Of a stretch of 18,032 nucleotides of DNA, positions 1 to 7,181 are shown piece after piece. Under the pieces are notes generated by a model, which was not told where the DNA came from, did no database searches, and saw only the letters and a list, made by a program, of their open reading frames with translations. A program made the translations under genes and the position numbers. The DNA is taken from assembly GCA_963205155.1 (NCBI GenBank), contig CAUJJY010000251.1, positions 1 to 18,032 on the forward strand, written 5' to 3'. The stretch comes from Candidatus Zixiibacteriota bacterium (GTDB lineage Bacteria > Zixibacteria > MSB-5A5 > CAIYYT01). Each line of letters starts with the position of its first letter. The first letter of the stretch is position 1.

Positions 1-131
1 GCGCCAGGTGAATCGATTTCCGTGTTGAGGGCTTGTTAGTTTGAACATTATAGAGTCGGCGTTACCATAATTTCAGGACAGATGAACTCCACGATTGTCA
101 CAACTTAATAAACGGATAAAACGGAACGGGG
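1..131. other. Left edge, no supportable gene
   Basis: No reading frame of useful length lies here on either strand. A short plus-strand frame open from the window edge stops at 37-39 and is too short to assign to a gene. A perfect TATAAT hexamer on the minus strand (47-52) could serve a gene beyond the left edge, but its -35 region is poor. Confidence 0.4.
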
Positions 132-629
132 TCAAGTAGAAGTATGTTTCAATTGCGATTCAGCGCTTGGTTCGCTCAAGGAGTCTCCTTCCATGGCCTG
201 CGTTGACTTTGATGGACGCCGCCGCCTGCGGATCATCGGTGCTATTCCAGCCCAGGTCAACAAATAGCCAATCAGCGTGCCGTATGCTCCGATCTGTAGC
301 CGGAGATTCACGTCATCCGGACCTACTCGAAACAACAGCACGCGTTTGCCGCCTGCGATTGACAACACGCCATAAATAATCACCGCTGCACTTACAATGC
401 TCGATACCGAGACAATCGTAGGCATCAGGTCGATCCGCTTAAGATGACGGAAGAGGAAGAAGGCTCCGAACACCGCGATACCGGCACCGAATAACGTCCA
501 GTAAACACCACCGCAATCAACGCCGGAATACGTTGCCGTGCCCATACAGGACATCTTGATCCAAGGGAGAAAGAAGCAGATAGCGATCAATGCACCGCCG
601 GCAGGAGTGAGGAAGAGACGTTTATTCAT
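132..629 (-). CDS. Hypothetical four-helix membrane protein
   Basis: I do not recognise this 165-residue protein. It has four clear hydrophobic segments at about residues 9-25, 42-60, 70-92 and 112-134. A basic tail follows the last one (RRRRRPSK at about 135-142), which by the positive-inside rule puts the C-terminus in the cytoplasm. A Cys/Gly-rich loop after the first helix (about residues 28-40, with Cys28 and Cys39) may face the periplasm and could form a disulfide. The ATG at 627-629 has no strong Shine-Dalgarno sequence, so the start is uncertain, although the hydrophobic segment begins only a few residues in. It lies about 80 bases downstream of the small gene at 709-942 in the same direction and may be cotranscribed. 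No function can be assigned. Confidence 0.7.
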   Translation of the reverse strand: MNKRLFLTPAGGALIAICFFLPWIKMSCMGTATYSGVDCGGVYWTLFGAGIAVFGAFFLFRHLKRIDLMPTIVSVSSIVSAAVIIYGVLSIAGGKRVLLFRVGPDDVNLRLQIGAYGTLIGYLLTWAGIAPMIRRRRRPSKSTQAMEGDSLSEPSAESQLKHTST

Positions 630-708
630 GGCGGGAATTACGCGAGAATTCGAGTTAAGTTCAACGAAAAACCGACAATAATGTCAAATTTTCTTTGAAA
701 CGACCCGT

Positions 709-942
709 TTACTCGCGATTCCGGGGATGGTTCTTCGCCGTTCGCTCATTACCGCGTTTGTAATTGCCGGTCAGGCGAGCCATCAACTGTTGTTGGGTTG
801 CTAGATCGACGTCTTCAACATCAGACAAAAAACGGCTGGCAATCCTTCCACGCAGAGTTGCGGCAGGTCTACCGTGATGAAAGATAAGCACATCGCCATC
901 CTTGGTGACTTCAAAGGCAAACCCAAAATCAGTGTTAGGCAT
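709..942 (-). CDS. Small conserved 'KRGNER' protein of unknown function
   Basis: This 77-residue soluble protein has the look of a widespread family of short bacterial proteins. A beta-rich N-terminal half (FEVTKDGDVLIFHHGRPAATL) reads like two or three strands around a turn. A helix with an LMARLTGNYKRGNER ending follows; the Gly-Asn-x-Lys-Arg-Gly-Asn-Glu motif is the hallmark I recognise. No function is known to me. The ATG at 940-942 is preferred over the adjacent upstream TTG because GGGAG lies about nine bases before it. It is divergent from the lipoprotein gene at 1104, with 161 bases between. A plus-strand frame at 874-1077 overlaps it but lacks any family signature and is treated as a shadow. 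Confidence 0.82.
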   Translation of the reverse strand: MPNTDFGFAFEVTKDGDVLIFHHGRPAATLRGRIASRFLSDVEDVDLATQQQLMARLTGNYKRGNERTAKNHPRNRE

Positions 943-1030
943 CAAGCTACTCCCGTGTGTAAGGTACTGCTGAAGCGGTATGGTCTCGACGATGGCCTCG
1001 ATCCTGAGTCCAACACGAAAAAGGCAGTTG

Positions 1031-1058
1031 TTGACAAATTACTCGATTCTTATATCAT
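1031..1058 (+). promoter_or_regulatory. Sigma70-type promoter for the lipoprotein gene
   Basis: A perfect TTGACA (1031-1036) is followed after 16 bases by TATCAT (1053-1058, five of six consensus matches). The predicted start of transcription near 1065 leaves about 39 bases of leader before the ATG at 1104. This is the best consensus promoter in the window. Confidence 0.6.
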
Positions 1059-1103
1059 TAGATACGTTGCGGCATAATAATCCATCATGTCGAAGGAGGG
1101 AAG

Positions 1104-2384
1104 ATGTTCTTACGTATTCTCGCAGGATTTTTCTTGAGCATAATGCTTGTCCTTTCGTGCGGAGATGACATCACCAACAACTACTATCCAGCAACCGGGG
1201 GGGCGGTGTTTGGAAATGTTGTGCCTGCCGATGGGGGAATTGCAACCCTGTATGGTCTGGTTGAATTAAGCACATCGTTGGACGCCAACGGGTTCTTCAA
1301 TTTTGCCGATGTACCGCCCGGAACTTACACTTTGATTATCCGACCGCAGAGTTTTAGTCGAAGACAATTTCAAGATGTCATCGTTGGTACCGGAATAACC
1401 GCCCAATACCGAGACGTTGCGATCTCCAAGCTTCCCTTTCCAATCTACTCGATTTCACCGGTCGACAGCGCAGTTGGTGTGTACGTTGGGACTGGTGTTC
1501 AGATTTTGTCAGATGAAATCCTCAACATAGATGATTTGAACAACAAAACCACATTCGAACCAGCTGTTCAAGGGAGCTGGCTGCCTTACGATTACTACGA
1601 TTACGGAAAACCTCTCGCCACAAGCATATACTACTATGCTCTTCGCTATGAACTTGCACCCTCGACCGTTTATCGGATGGTCTTAGACAGAGAAATACGG
1701 ACTGAATCAGGACAGATTCTCGACGACGATTTGGTCTTGACCTTCACGACACAAGACGTGCACGTATATTTTGATTTTAACGAAAATCGCAGCACGAATC
1801 GCGTTTCGAGAAGAGGATTTCGTGCCTCGGCATATATCGGACGCTGTGCCACACCGGATTCTGTTTCGCTGGCAATCCGATTTGAACCGGAGATATCAGG
1901 AGTTTGGCAACCATCGGACTACTATCCCATTTGTCAAGAAGTCGGCCAAGCTCGGGAGTTTGACTTTCTTGCAACCAACCTGCCATTGGCTCCGCGCACC
2001 ACCTATCATGCGATCTTTGATGGCAGCTTTTTCGGATCTTCCATTGAGGATACATCAGTATTTCTAACTGAAGGTTACGAGGTAATCAAAGTTCTCCCTC
2101 GAAACGGCTACTATGGCGTCCCGACTGACAATCAAGTGCTCGTTGTTTTCAATGAACCAATGGACACTTTAAGTGCGCGCCAGGCGTTAACGGTGACTCG
2201 CATTGGCGGTGATGAGGTCCCAGGTACGTACGCGTGGAATGCGCAACGAACGGAGATGATGTACTCGCACTGGGATCATCCCTACACGACTGGCCAGTAT
2301 ATCATCAAAGTAACAAGACAGGCACTAACCGAAGCAGGAGATACCCTCGATGTCGGGTGGGAATCGTATTTCCAAGTGCTTTGA
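1104..2384 (+). CDS. Lipoprotein with Ig-like (Big_5/SbsA-type) repeats
   Basis: The 426-residue product begins with a lipoprotein signal: a basic start, a hydrophobic core (about 5-17) and a lipobox ending at Cys19 (LVLSC), so the mature protein should be lipid-anchored outside the inner membrane. Residues about 33-110 resemble a carboxypeptidase-regulatory-like beta sandwich (FFNFADVPPGTYTLII). Two regions then resemble the Big_5 Ig-like domain: about 113-215 (ISPVDSAVGVYV, ending VLTFTT) and about 328-425 (VLPRNGYYGVPTDNQVLVVF, FNEPMD). The stretch between (about 220-320) may be a third, degenerate copy. AAGGAGGG at 1093-1100 fixes the start. Such proteins are usually surface or adhesion-related; no enzyme motif is visible. 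The gene is monocistronic and ends at a strong terminator. Confidence 0.85.
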   Translation: MFLRILAGFFLSIMLVLSCGDDITNNYYPATGGAVFGNVVPADGGIATLYGLVELSTSLDANGFFNFADVPPGTYTLIIRPQSFSRRQFQDVIVGTGITAQYRDVAISKLPFPIYSISPVDSAVGVYVGTGVQILSDEILNIDDLNNKTTFEPAVQGSWLPYDYYDYGKPLATSIYYYALRYELAPSTVYRMVLDREIRTESGQILDDDLVLTFTTQDVHVYFDFNENRSTNRVSRRGFRASAYIGRCATPDSVSLAIRFEPEISGVWQPSDYYPICQEVGQAREFDFLATNLPLAPRTTYHAIFDGSFFGSSIEDTSVFLTEGYEVIKVLPRNGYYGVPTDNQVLVVFNEPMDTLSARQALTVTRIGGDEVPGTYAWNAQRTEMMYSHWDHPYTTGQYIIKVTRQALTEAGDTLDVGWESYFQVL

Positions 2385-2407
2385 CACTAATAATTCAGAG
2401 TGAGCAG

Positions 2408-2435
2408 AAGAGACGCGCTGGGCTGCGCGTCTCTT
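2408..2435. terminator. Perfect hairpin between convergent genes
   Basis: An 11-base stem (AAGAGACGCGC at 2408-2418 and its exact complement at 2425-2435) closes a six-base loop. On the plus strand it is followed by T-rich sequence (TTCATTTGCTTTC), so it should end the lipoprotein transcript. It lies 10 bases beyond the end of acs and may also act on that transcript, although the T-tract in that direction is weak. Confidence 0.8.
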
Positions 2436-2445
2436 CATTTGCTTT

Positions 2446-4539
2446 CTATTCCTCGTCTTGACGCAGTTTTTCGAGAATCGAGAAATCTTCCAATGTCGTT
2501 GTGTCACCAGTCACGACATTGCCGTGGGCAATCTCTCGCAGTAGCCGGCGCATGATTTTGCCTGACCGGGTCTTCGGCAAGGCATCGGTGAACCGGATTT
2601 CGTCGAGTTTGGCGATGTGCCCGATTTCTTTGATAACATGCGAGCGCAAGACCTCGCGATGCTGCTCAAGGAATGAAGGCTCACTGTCGACGCCGCTTTT
2701 GAGCGTCACAAAAGCGACCAAGGCGCTGCCCTTAAGGTCATCGGGTCGTGCCACTACTGCTGCTTCGGCGACAGTCTTGTGCGAGACAAGAGCACTTTCA
2801 ACTTCGGCAGTTCCGAGGCGGTGGCCGGAAACGTTGACCACGTCGTCGATTCGTCCCATCACCCAGAAGTATCCATCCTTGTCCTTGCGGGCACCGTCGC
2901 CTGCCAGGTAATACCCAGGTCGGGTTCTGGTCGGAGCAAAGTCGCTCCAGTAGACATCTTTATATCGCTGTGGGTCGCCATAGATGGTTCGCAACATTCC
3001 CGGCCAGGGATGTTTGACCACGAGCAGACCGCCCTCATTAGGCCCACAGGAGACGCCATCCTTGCGGACTACATCGGCAAGAATCCCAGGCAGGGGCATC
3101 GTACAAGAGCCGGGCTTGAGAGTAGTCGCGCCCGGAATCGGGGAGATCATGATCCCACCGGTTTCGGTTTGCCACCAGGTGTCCACGATCGGACAGCGTT
3201 TGTTACCGATGAGGGTGTGATACCAGATCCATGCTTCCGGATTGATCGGTTCACCTACGGATCCCAACAGCCGCAGTGACGACATGTTATGGCTGATTGG
3301 ATATTGCTCTCCTGCCCGCATGAAGCCGCGGATTGCCGTCGGCGCCGTGTAAAATACCGTCACTTTGTGGCGGGAAATCATGTCCCAAATGCGATCAGGC
3401 GCCGGATAGTTGGGCGCGCCTTCATACAAAAATATGGAAGCACCGTTCGCCAACGGACCATACACGATGTAGCTGTGTCCGGTGACCCAGCCAATATCGG
3501 CCATGCAGAAATACAGGTCCTCTTCGCGGAGGTCGAAAACCATCTTGGTGGTATAGGCTACCTGTGTGATATAACCGCCGGTGGTGTGCAGAATTCCCTT
3601 GGGTTTAGCAGTTGATCCGGACGTGTAAAGAATAAACAGCGGGTGTTCCGAGTCCAGCGGCTCGGGAGCGCAGGGCGCCATCGGTACCATCATCCGTTCG
3701 TGCCACCAGTGGTCGCGGCCGATCATCATATTCACGTCACTGCCGACACGCTTGTAGACAATCACATTCTGAATCGTCGGAGTTTCGGTGAGCGCCGCAT
3801 CGACATTGTCCTTGAGCGGCACAATTGAACCGCGCCGGTAAGAACCGTCCTGTGTGATGACGGCAACCGCTTTTGAATCGTTAATGCGTTCGCGCAATGC
3901 TTCCGCTGAAAATCCGCCAAAGACCACATTGTGTGTTGCACCAATGCGGGCGCAGGCAAGCATCGCAATGATCGCCTCGGGAACCATGCCCATGTAAATA
4001 GCGACAACATCACCCTTTGAGACCCCAAGCGACTTAAGTACGGTTGAGAATTTGCAGACCTCGGAAAGCAGAGCCTGATAGGTGAGAGTGCGCTGTTCGC
4101 CGCCTTCAGCTTCCCAAACAATGGCTGCCTTGTTCCGCCGCCAAGTGGCGACATGGCGATCAAGGCAATTGTAGGAGATATTGATCTTGCCACCGACGAA
4201 CCACTCGGCAAATGGATGCTTCCACTTGAGAGCGGTCTTCCAAGGCTTGAACCAAGTCAGCGCCTTCGCTTGTTCCTCCCAGAATTTCACTGGGTTTTTA
4301 GCTGCCTTTTCCCGCAGTGCTTTGAGCTGCGCCAGTGTAGAGATGTGTGCTTTGGACGAGAAGTCTTTAGAAGGCGGAAACAGGCGGTTCTCCTGCATGA
4401 GTGACGAAATGCTGTCAGCAGGATTCGATGCGGCGGCAGTGGATTTTTTGACTTTCGTATTTGCGGCAGTGGGCTTCTTGGCAGCAACAGCCTTGGGTTT
4501 CGCCTTAGGTGATGCTGGCGCTTTCTTCTTAGCGGGCAT
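2446..4539 (-). CDS. acs: Acetyl-CoA synthetase (AMP-forming) with basic N-terminal tail
   Basis: This enzyme activates acetate with ATP and CoA through acetyl-AMP, feeding acetyl-CoA into the TCA or glyoxylate cycle. The 697 residues contain the full ANL-family set: ATP loop YTSGSTAKPKG (305-315), DTWWQTETGG (453-462), YYLAGDG (543-549), GRIDDVVNVSGHRLGTAEVE (562-581) and LPKTRSGKIMRR (654-665). Lys661 is the catalytic lysine, the one acetylated in known Acs enzymes. Trp455-Trp456 include the tryptophan that restricts the pocket to acetate-sized acids. Ala311 replaces the usual Gly in the ATP loop. Residues 1-43 are an unusual Lys/Ala/Pro-rich, histone-H1-like extension; the catalytic part begins near residue 44. 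The ATG at 4539 has GGAG six bases upstream, so the tail is probably translated; Met48 is a weaker alternative start. The gene stands alone and ends in TAG. Confidence 0.97.
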   Translation of the reverse strand: MPAKKKAPASPKAKPKAVAAKKPTAANTKVKKSTAAASNPADSISSLMQENRLFPPSKDFSSKAHISTLAQLKALREKAAKNPVKFWEEQAKALTWFKPWKTALKWKHPFAEWFVGGKINISYNCLDRHVATWRRNKAAIVWEAEGGEQRTLTYQALLSEVCKFSTVLKSLGVSKGDVVAIYMGMVPEAIIAMLACARIGATHNVVFGGFSAEALRERINDSKAVAVITQDGSYRRGSIVPLKDNVDAALTETPTIQNVIVYKRVGSDVNMMIGRDHWWHERMMVPMAPCAPEPLDSEHPLFILYTSGSTAKPKGILHTTGGYITQVAYTTKMVFDLREEDLYFCMADIGWVTGHSYIVYGPLANGASIFLYEGAPNYPAPDRIWDMISRHKVTVFYTAPTAIRGFMRAGEQYPISHNMSSLRLLGSVGEPINPEAWIWYHTLIGNKRCPIVDTWWQTETGGIMISPIPGATTLKPGSCTMPLPGILADVVRKDGVSCGPNEGGLLVVKHPWPGMLRTIYGDPQRYKDVYWSDFAPTRTRPGYYLAGDGARKDKDGYFWVMGRIDDVVNVSGHRLGTAEVESALVSHKTVAEAAVVARPDDLKGSALVAFVTLKSGVDSEPSFLEQHREVLRSHVIKEIGHIAKLDEIRFTDALPKTRSGKIMRRLLREIAHGNVVTGDTTTLEDFSILEKLRQDEE

Positions 4540-4602
4540 GTTATCTCCATATGTTAACGAATTTAGTTTCGGGATTAGATTCGAATGAGAGAGAAGAAAG
4601 TG

Positions 4603-4608
4603 ATTATA
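4603..4608 (-). promoter_or_regulatory. Candidate -10 box for acs
   Basis: On the minus strand a perfect TATAAT lies about 64 bases upstream of the acs ATG. No good TTGACA-like -35 sits 16-18 bases before it. If this promoter is real it may depend on an activator, as acs promoters often do in other bacteria. That last point is inference. Confidence 0.4.
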
Positions 4609-4715
4609 GAGTAAAGCGGCAAGTGAAAACCACTATTGTCGAAACGGGGTTCAAGCGGTCGGGAAAGTTGACGACTAGCCGGTTCTCCGTGCAGTGTCGA
4701 ATTGCTATTATCAAC

Positions 4716-4745
4716 AATAAGGGCACGATCGCTCGTGCCCTTATT
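4716..4745 (-). terminator. Terminator of the YqjD/YqjE-like operon
   Basis: A perfect 13-base stem (AATAAGGGCACGA at 4716-4728 with its complement at 4733-4745) has a four-base loop. On the minus strand it lies 22 bases after the stop codon of the holin-like gene and runs into T-rich sequence. The stem is fully symmetrical, so it would also block plus-strand transcription. It separates this operon from the acs promoter region. Confidence 0.8.
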
Positions 4746-4767
4746 AAAAAGTGTAACTGCCGAGTGC

Positions 4768-5148
4768 TTACGACTGACTCGCCTTATTCCTCATGACCTT
4801 CTGCACCAGATCATTGGCATGGAATATTTCCATCCAACGGCGTTCCGACATCAAGTTTAAGAGCAAGATAATCGGGACTCCAATGTAAATCAGTGCGAAA
4901 ATCAACGAGACAATCAATTTGGTCGTCGGCTCCCAGGGCATATAAACGCACAGCGCCACTGGAATCATTGCCAGCCCGACGGCGACTAGAGTCAGCAGGA
5001 AAATCCACACCGACAGCAACATGAACAGCTTACGAGCACCGCCGATCGCCTTAATAATGGCAATCGCTACCTCGACCTTCACAACATCAATGGCTGTTTG
5101 GACGTATCTGCCCGCAAGCGCAAAGAGGATGCCTTTTATGAATCCCAT
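4768..5148 (-). CDS. YqjE/Holin-X-like membrane protein
   Basis: The 126-residue product has an amphipathic N-terminal region (about 1-38), a long hydrophobic segment at about 41-70 that may be a tight hairpin, and another at 77-98. A charged tail follows (SERRWMEIF). This layout resembles the Phage_holin_3_6/YqjE group of small membrane proteins, which despite the name are usually cellular. The upstream gene encodes a YqjD-like protein, and the same pairing (yqjD-yqjE) occurs in enterobacteria, which supports the call. Function is unknown; YqjD-type partners tether ribosomes to the membrane in stationary-phase E. coli. ATG at 5146-5148 is preferred to the adjacent TTG; the Shine-Dalgarno is weak, so coupling to the gene 36 bases upstream is likely. 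The family match is by eye and only moderately secure. Confidence 0.72.
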   Translation of the reverse strand: MGFIKGILFALAGRYVQTAIDVVKVEVAIAIIKAIGGARKLFMLLSVWIFLLTLVAVGLAMIPVALCVYMPWEPTTKLIVSLIFALIYIGVPIILLLNLMSERRWMEIFHANDLVQKVMRNKASQS

Positions 5149-5184
5149 CAAAGATTACCGAACCCTTTCTGGTCGATCCAAGAG

Positions 5185-5496
5185 TTACTTCTTTGAGCGG
5201 CCCAACATATAACCGATAATCAACGCACCTAGTGCTGCACCGCCAATATATGCCCAAGGGTTCTGATGCACGCTTTCATCAACGTCATGAGCGATTTGTT
5301 TGGCTTTCTCTTTGCCGGTTCCATAGATGTCGGCCGCATCCGATTGGAGGCGCGCTCCGACATTTCCAACGACAGATTTGAGATTGCTGTACTTGTTGCT
5401 TAACAAATCCTGCAGCTCGCCGCGTTTGTCCTTTGCGTAGCTATTGAGCAACTCGAGTGCATCCTTGACTCTGGTATCTTCCGCGTGTTCAGCCAT
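5185..5496 (-). CDS. ElaB/YqjD-like (DUF883) tail-anchored protein
   Basis: This 103-residue protein has the DUF883 plan. A long charged amphipathic helix (about 8-75) is followed by a short linker with His-Gln-Asn-Pro, one C-terminal transmembrane segment (about 81-98, Gly-rich: IGGAALGALIIGYMLG) and a basic end (RSKK). In E. coli, YqjD and ElaB sit in the inner membrane by this C-terminal helix, bind ribosomes and are induced in stationary phase. A strong AGGAGG site seven bases before the ATG fixes the start. It is the first gene of a two-gene operon with the YqjE-like gene downstream. Family assignment is good. The ribosome role is carried over from E. coli and untested here. Confidence 0.85.
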   Translation of the reverse strand: MAEHAEDTRVKDALELLNSYAKDKRGELQDLLSNKYSNLKSVVGNVGARLQSDAADIYGTGKEKAKQIAHDVDESVHQNPWAYIGGAALGALIIGYMLGRSKK

Positions 5497-5555
5497 AATT
5501 TCCTCCTGAAAAGAGAGTTTACTTCTAAGTAATGAGTTCGAATCTCCTACTTTAT

Positions 5556-5561
5556 ATTATA
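5556..5561 (-). promoter_or_regulatory. Candidate -10 box for the YqjD-like operon
   Basis: A perfect minus-strand TATAAT lies about 60 bases upstream of the YqjD-like ATG and is followed closely by a second AT-rich hexamer (TATAAA). No consensus -35 is present. A -10 element without a -35 would fit control by a stationary-phase sigma factor, as for yqjD in E. coli, but this is only inference. Confidence 0.4.
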
Positions 5562-5668
5562 ACGCAGCGAAAATCGAATCGCCTAACTAATATTGCCGTA
5601 ACGACTTCAAGTAATTAGGGGAAAATGCGAAGTTAAGCAAAAATATCAGAACAATATTCGTTGCACAA

Positions 5669-5690
5669 GCGTATATAGAGAAAGATACGC
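5669..5690 (+). promoter_or_regulatory. Inverted repeat, candidate Lrp/AsnC operator
   Basis: GCGTAT (5669-5674) and ATACGC (5685-5690) form a six-base inverted repeat separated by ten AT-rich bases. It lies 22 bases before the Lrp-family start codon and just downstream of a possible -35 (TTGCAC, 5661-5666). Lrp/AsnC proteins commonly bind such dyads near their own promoter, so this is a candidate autoregulatory site. The arms are short and chance is possible. Confidence 0.35.
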
Positions 5691-5712
5691 TACTAATCAG
5701 GAGATATGTGAC

Positions 5713-6192
5713 ATGATCGACGAATTGGATCGCAAGATTCTCGAAATCCTGCAATCGGATGCCAGGATCCCGAATTCGGAAATCGCCAAACAGATAGGCA
5801 TCGTACCGTCCGCCACCGCCGAAAGAATAAAGAAACTTGTCCAACGCGGCATAATTGCGGGATATGATCTCCGGCTCAACGCCAAGTCGGTGGAACTTGG
5901 ACTGGTCGCTTTCATCTTTGTTAAGGCCGACGAACCAGTGAACGACTGCTCAACAGCACTTGAGCTCGCAAAGATTCCCGAAGTACTGGAGATTCACAAC
6001 ATCGCCGGTGAAGATTGCTACCTTCTCAAAGCGAGAGTTCGCGATGCCGAGAGCCTTGGAAAATTCCTCCGCGAAAAGGTCGGCACCATTCCCACCGTCA
6101 AGAATACGCGAACAGTCATCGCTATTGAGACATTCAAGGAAAACGGTCCGTTGCCGCTTGATGAAGCGATGAAGGGCAAACTGTATGATTGA
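5713..6192 (+). CDS. Lrp/AsnC-family transcriptional regulator
   Basis: The 159 residues show the complete Lrp/AsnC plan. The N-terminal helix-turn-helix begins MIDELDRKILEILQSDARI and continues with SEIAKQIGIVPSATAERIKKL (about 22-42). A short hinge follows, then a ligand-binding RAM domain (about 63-142) with the typical HNIAGEDCYLLKARV stretch at about 95-109. Members form dimers to octamers and sense amino acids or related small molecules. AGGAGAT a few bases before the ATG supports the start. It is the first gene of a four-gene operon, and its end overlaps the exporter start by eight bases. Local control of the operon is therefore the natural reading. The effector cannot be told from the sequence. 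Confidence 0.95.
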   Translation: MIDELDRKILEILQSDARIPNSEIAKQIGIVPSATAERIKKLVQRGIIAGYDLRLNAKSVELGLVAFIFVKADEPVNDCSTALELAKIPEVLEIHNIAGEDCYLLKARVRDAESLGKFLREKVGTIPTVKNTRTVIAIETFKENGPLPLDEAMKGKLYD

Positions 6193-7171
6193 TGTTCTCG
6201 CCAAACATGAAGCTGTGCCGCGCTATCGCTTAATCATTGGTTTTCTCGCGGTATATTTGATCTGGGGATCGACCTATCTGGCTATTAGATTTACTATAGA
6301 AACGATTCCGGCTTTGCTTAGCGCCGGAGTGCGTTTCCTTGCCGGCGGCGCGCTGCTTTATGCCTATGCGCGATTCTCCGGCGCCGTGGCCGCGACCAAG
6401 TTACAGTGGCGTAATTCCGCGATCATCGGGCTGTTGCTTGTGGTCGGCGGTACTGGAACTGTAACCTGGGCAGAGCAGTTTGTACCATCAGGTTTAGCTG
6501 CACTGATGGTGGCCGCGATGCCGTTCTGGATGGTGCTGATTGAGTGGCTTCGTCCTGAAGGGAAACGGCCGATAACCAGTGTGGTGTTGGGGTTGATTCT
6601 GGGATTCGTTGGCATTGTAATTCTGATTGGCCCAATACAAGTTGCCGCCGAAGGTATTTCCGGCGTGCTTGGTGCAACGGCGTTGTTGTTTGCGACGTTG
6701 TCGTGGGCCAGCGGTTCGATCTACTCACGTCACATTGATCTTCCCGAGTCGAAATTGCTTTCAGTGGGGATTCAGATGCTTGCCGGTGGAGTTGTGTTGA
6801 CGCTGCTCGCCGGAATCACCGGTGAATTTCCGCGCGTCAACATCGATGCCATGTCGCTCAAGTCAATTGGCGGGCTGCTTTATCTGACGATCATCGGATC
6901 ATTGGCATTTGTCGCCTACGTTTGGTTATTGAAGGTAACGACACCCGCAAAGGCATCGACCTACGCATTTGTCAATCCGGTAGTGGCTGTATTTCTCGGT
7001 TGGCTGCTGGGAGGGGAAGAGATAACTTTAAGGACCATCATCGCGGCAGTGATTATCATTTCAGCAGTAGCGGTTATCACGATCTACAAAGACAAGAAAC
7101 CTGCCGGACCGGCGGTAGATCCGCAGAAGGCAGCGTTGGCGGCAGCTGCCGCGGCGTGCGAGCTGGAGTAA
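6185..7171 (+). CDS. EamA-family (DMT superfamily) exporter
   Basis: This 328-residue inner-membrane protein has ten predicted helices in two five-helix EamA repeats. The helices lie at about 17-36, 40-61, 78-95, 99-121, 130-149, 157-179, 190-211, 226-249, 257-277 and 283-301. The signatures IWGSTYLAIRF (about 26-36) and TWAEQFVPSGLAALM (94-108) are typical of the RhaT/YedA-like branch. Such carriers usually export metabolites or amino-acid derivatives. The ATG lies inside the regulator gene, eight bases before its end, which suggests translational coupling. The protein ends in an Ala-rich cytoplasmic tail. Pairing with an Lrp-type regulator suggests an amino-acid-related substrate, which is inference only. 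Confidence 0.93.
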   Translation: MIDVLAKHEAVPRYRLIIGFLAVYLIWGSTYLAIRFTIETIPALLSAGVRFLAGGALLYAYARFSGAVAATKLQWRNSAIIGLLLVVGGTGTVTWAEQFVPSGLAALMVAAMPFWMVLIEWLRPEGKRPITSVVLGLILGFVGIVILIGPIQVAAEGISGVLGATALLFATLSWASGSIYSRHIDLPESKLLSVGIQMLAGGVVLTLLAGITGEFPRVNIDAMSLKSIGGLLYLTIIGSLAFVAYVWLLKVTTPAKASTYAFVNPVVAVFLGWLLGGEEITLRTIIAAVIIISAVAVITIYKDKKPAGPAVDPQKAALAAAAAACELE

Positions 7172-7181
7172 TTGACAAGCT

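Noticed and set aside
42..71. TTGAAC-N18-CATAAT resembling a plus-strand promoter
   Set aside because: No plus-strand gene follows; the next gene is on the minus strand. Probably chance in AT-rich sequence.
874..1077. Plus-strand open frame of 67 codons
   Set aside because: It overlaps the minus-strand KRGNER gene, which has a recognisable motif and a good ribosome site. The plus frame shows no family features.
2501..3279. Several long plus-strand frames opposite acs
   Set aside because: These are shadows of the well-supported acs coding strand, Arg/Ser/Pro-rich and without domain signatures.
4768..5148. Holin-like gene as a sign of prophage
   Set aside because: No other phage gene is nearby, and its partner is a YqjD-type cellular protein.
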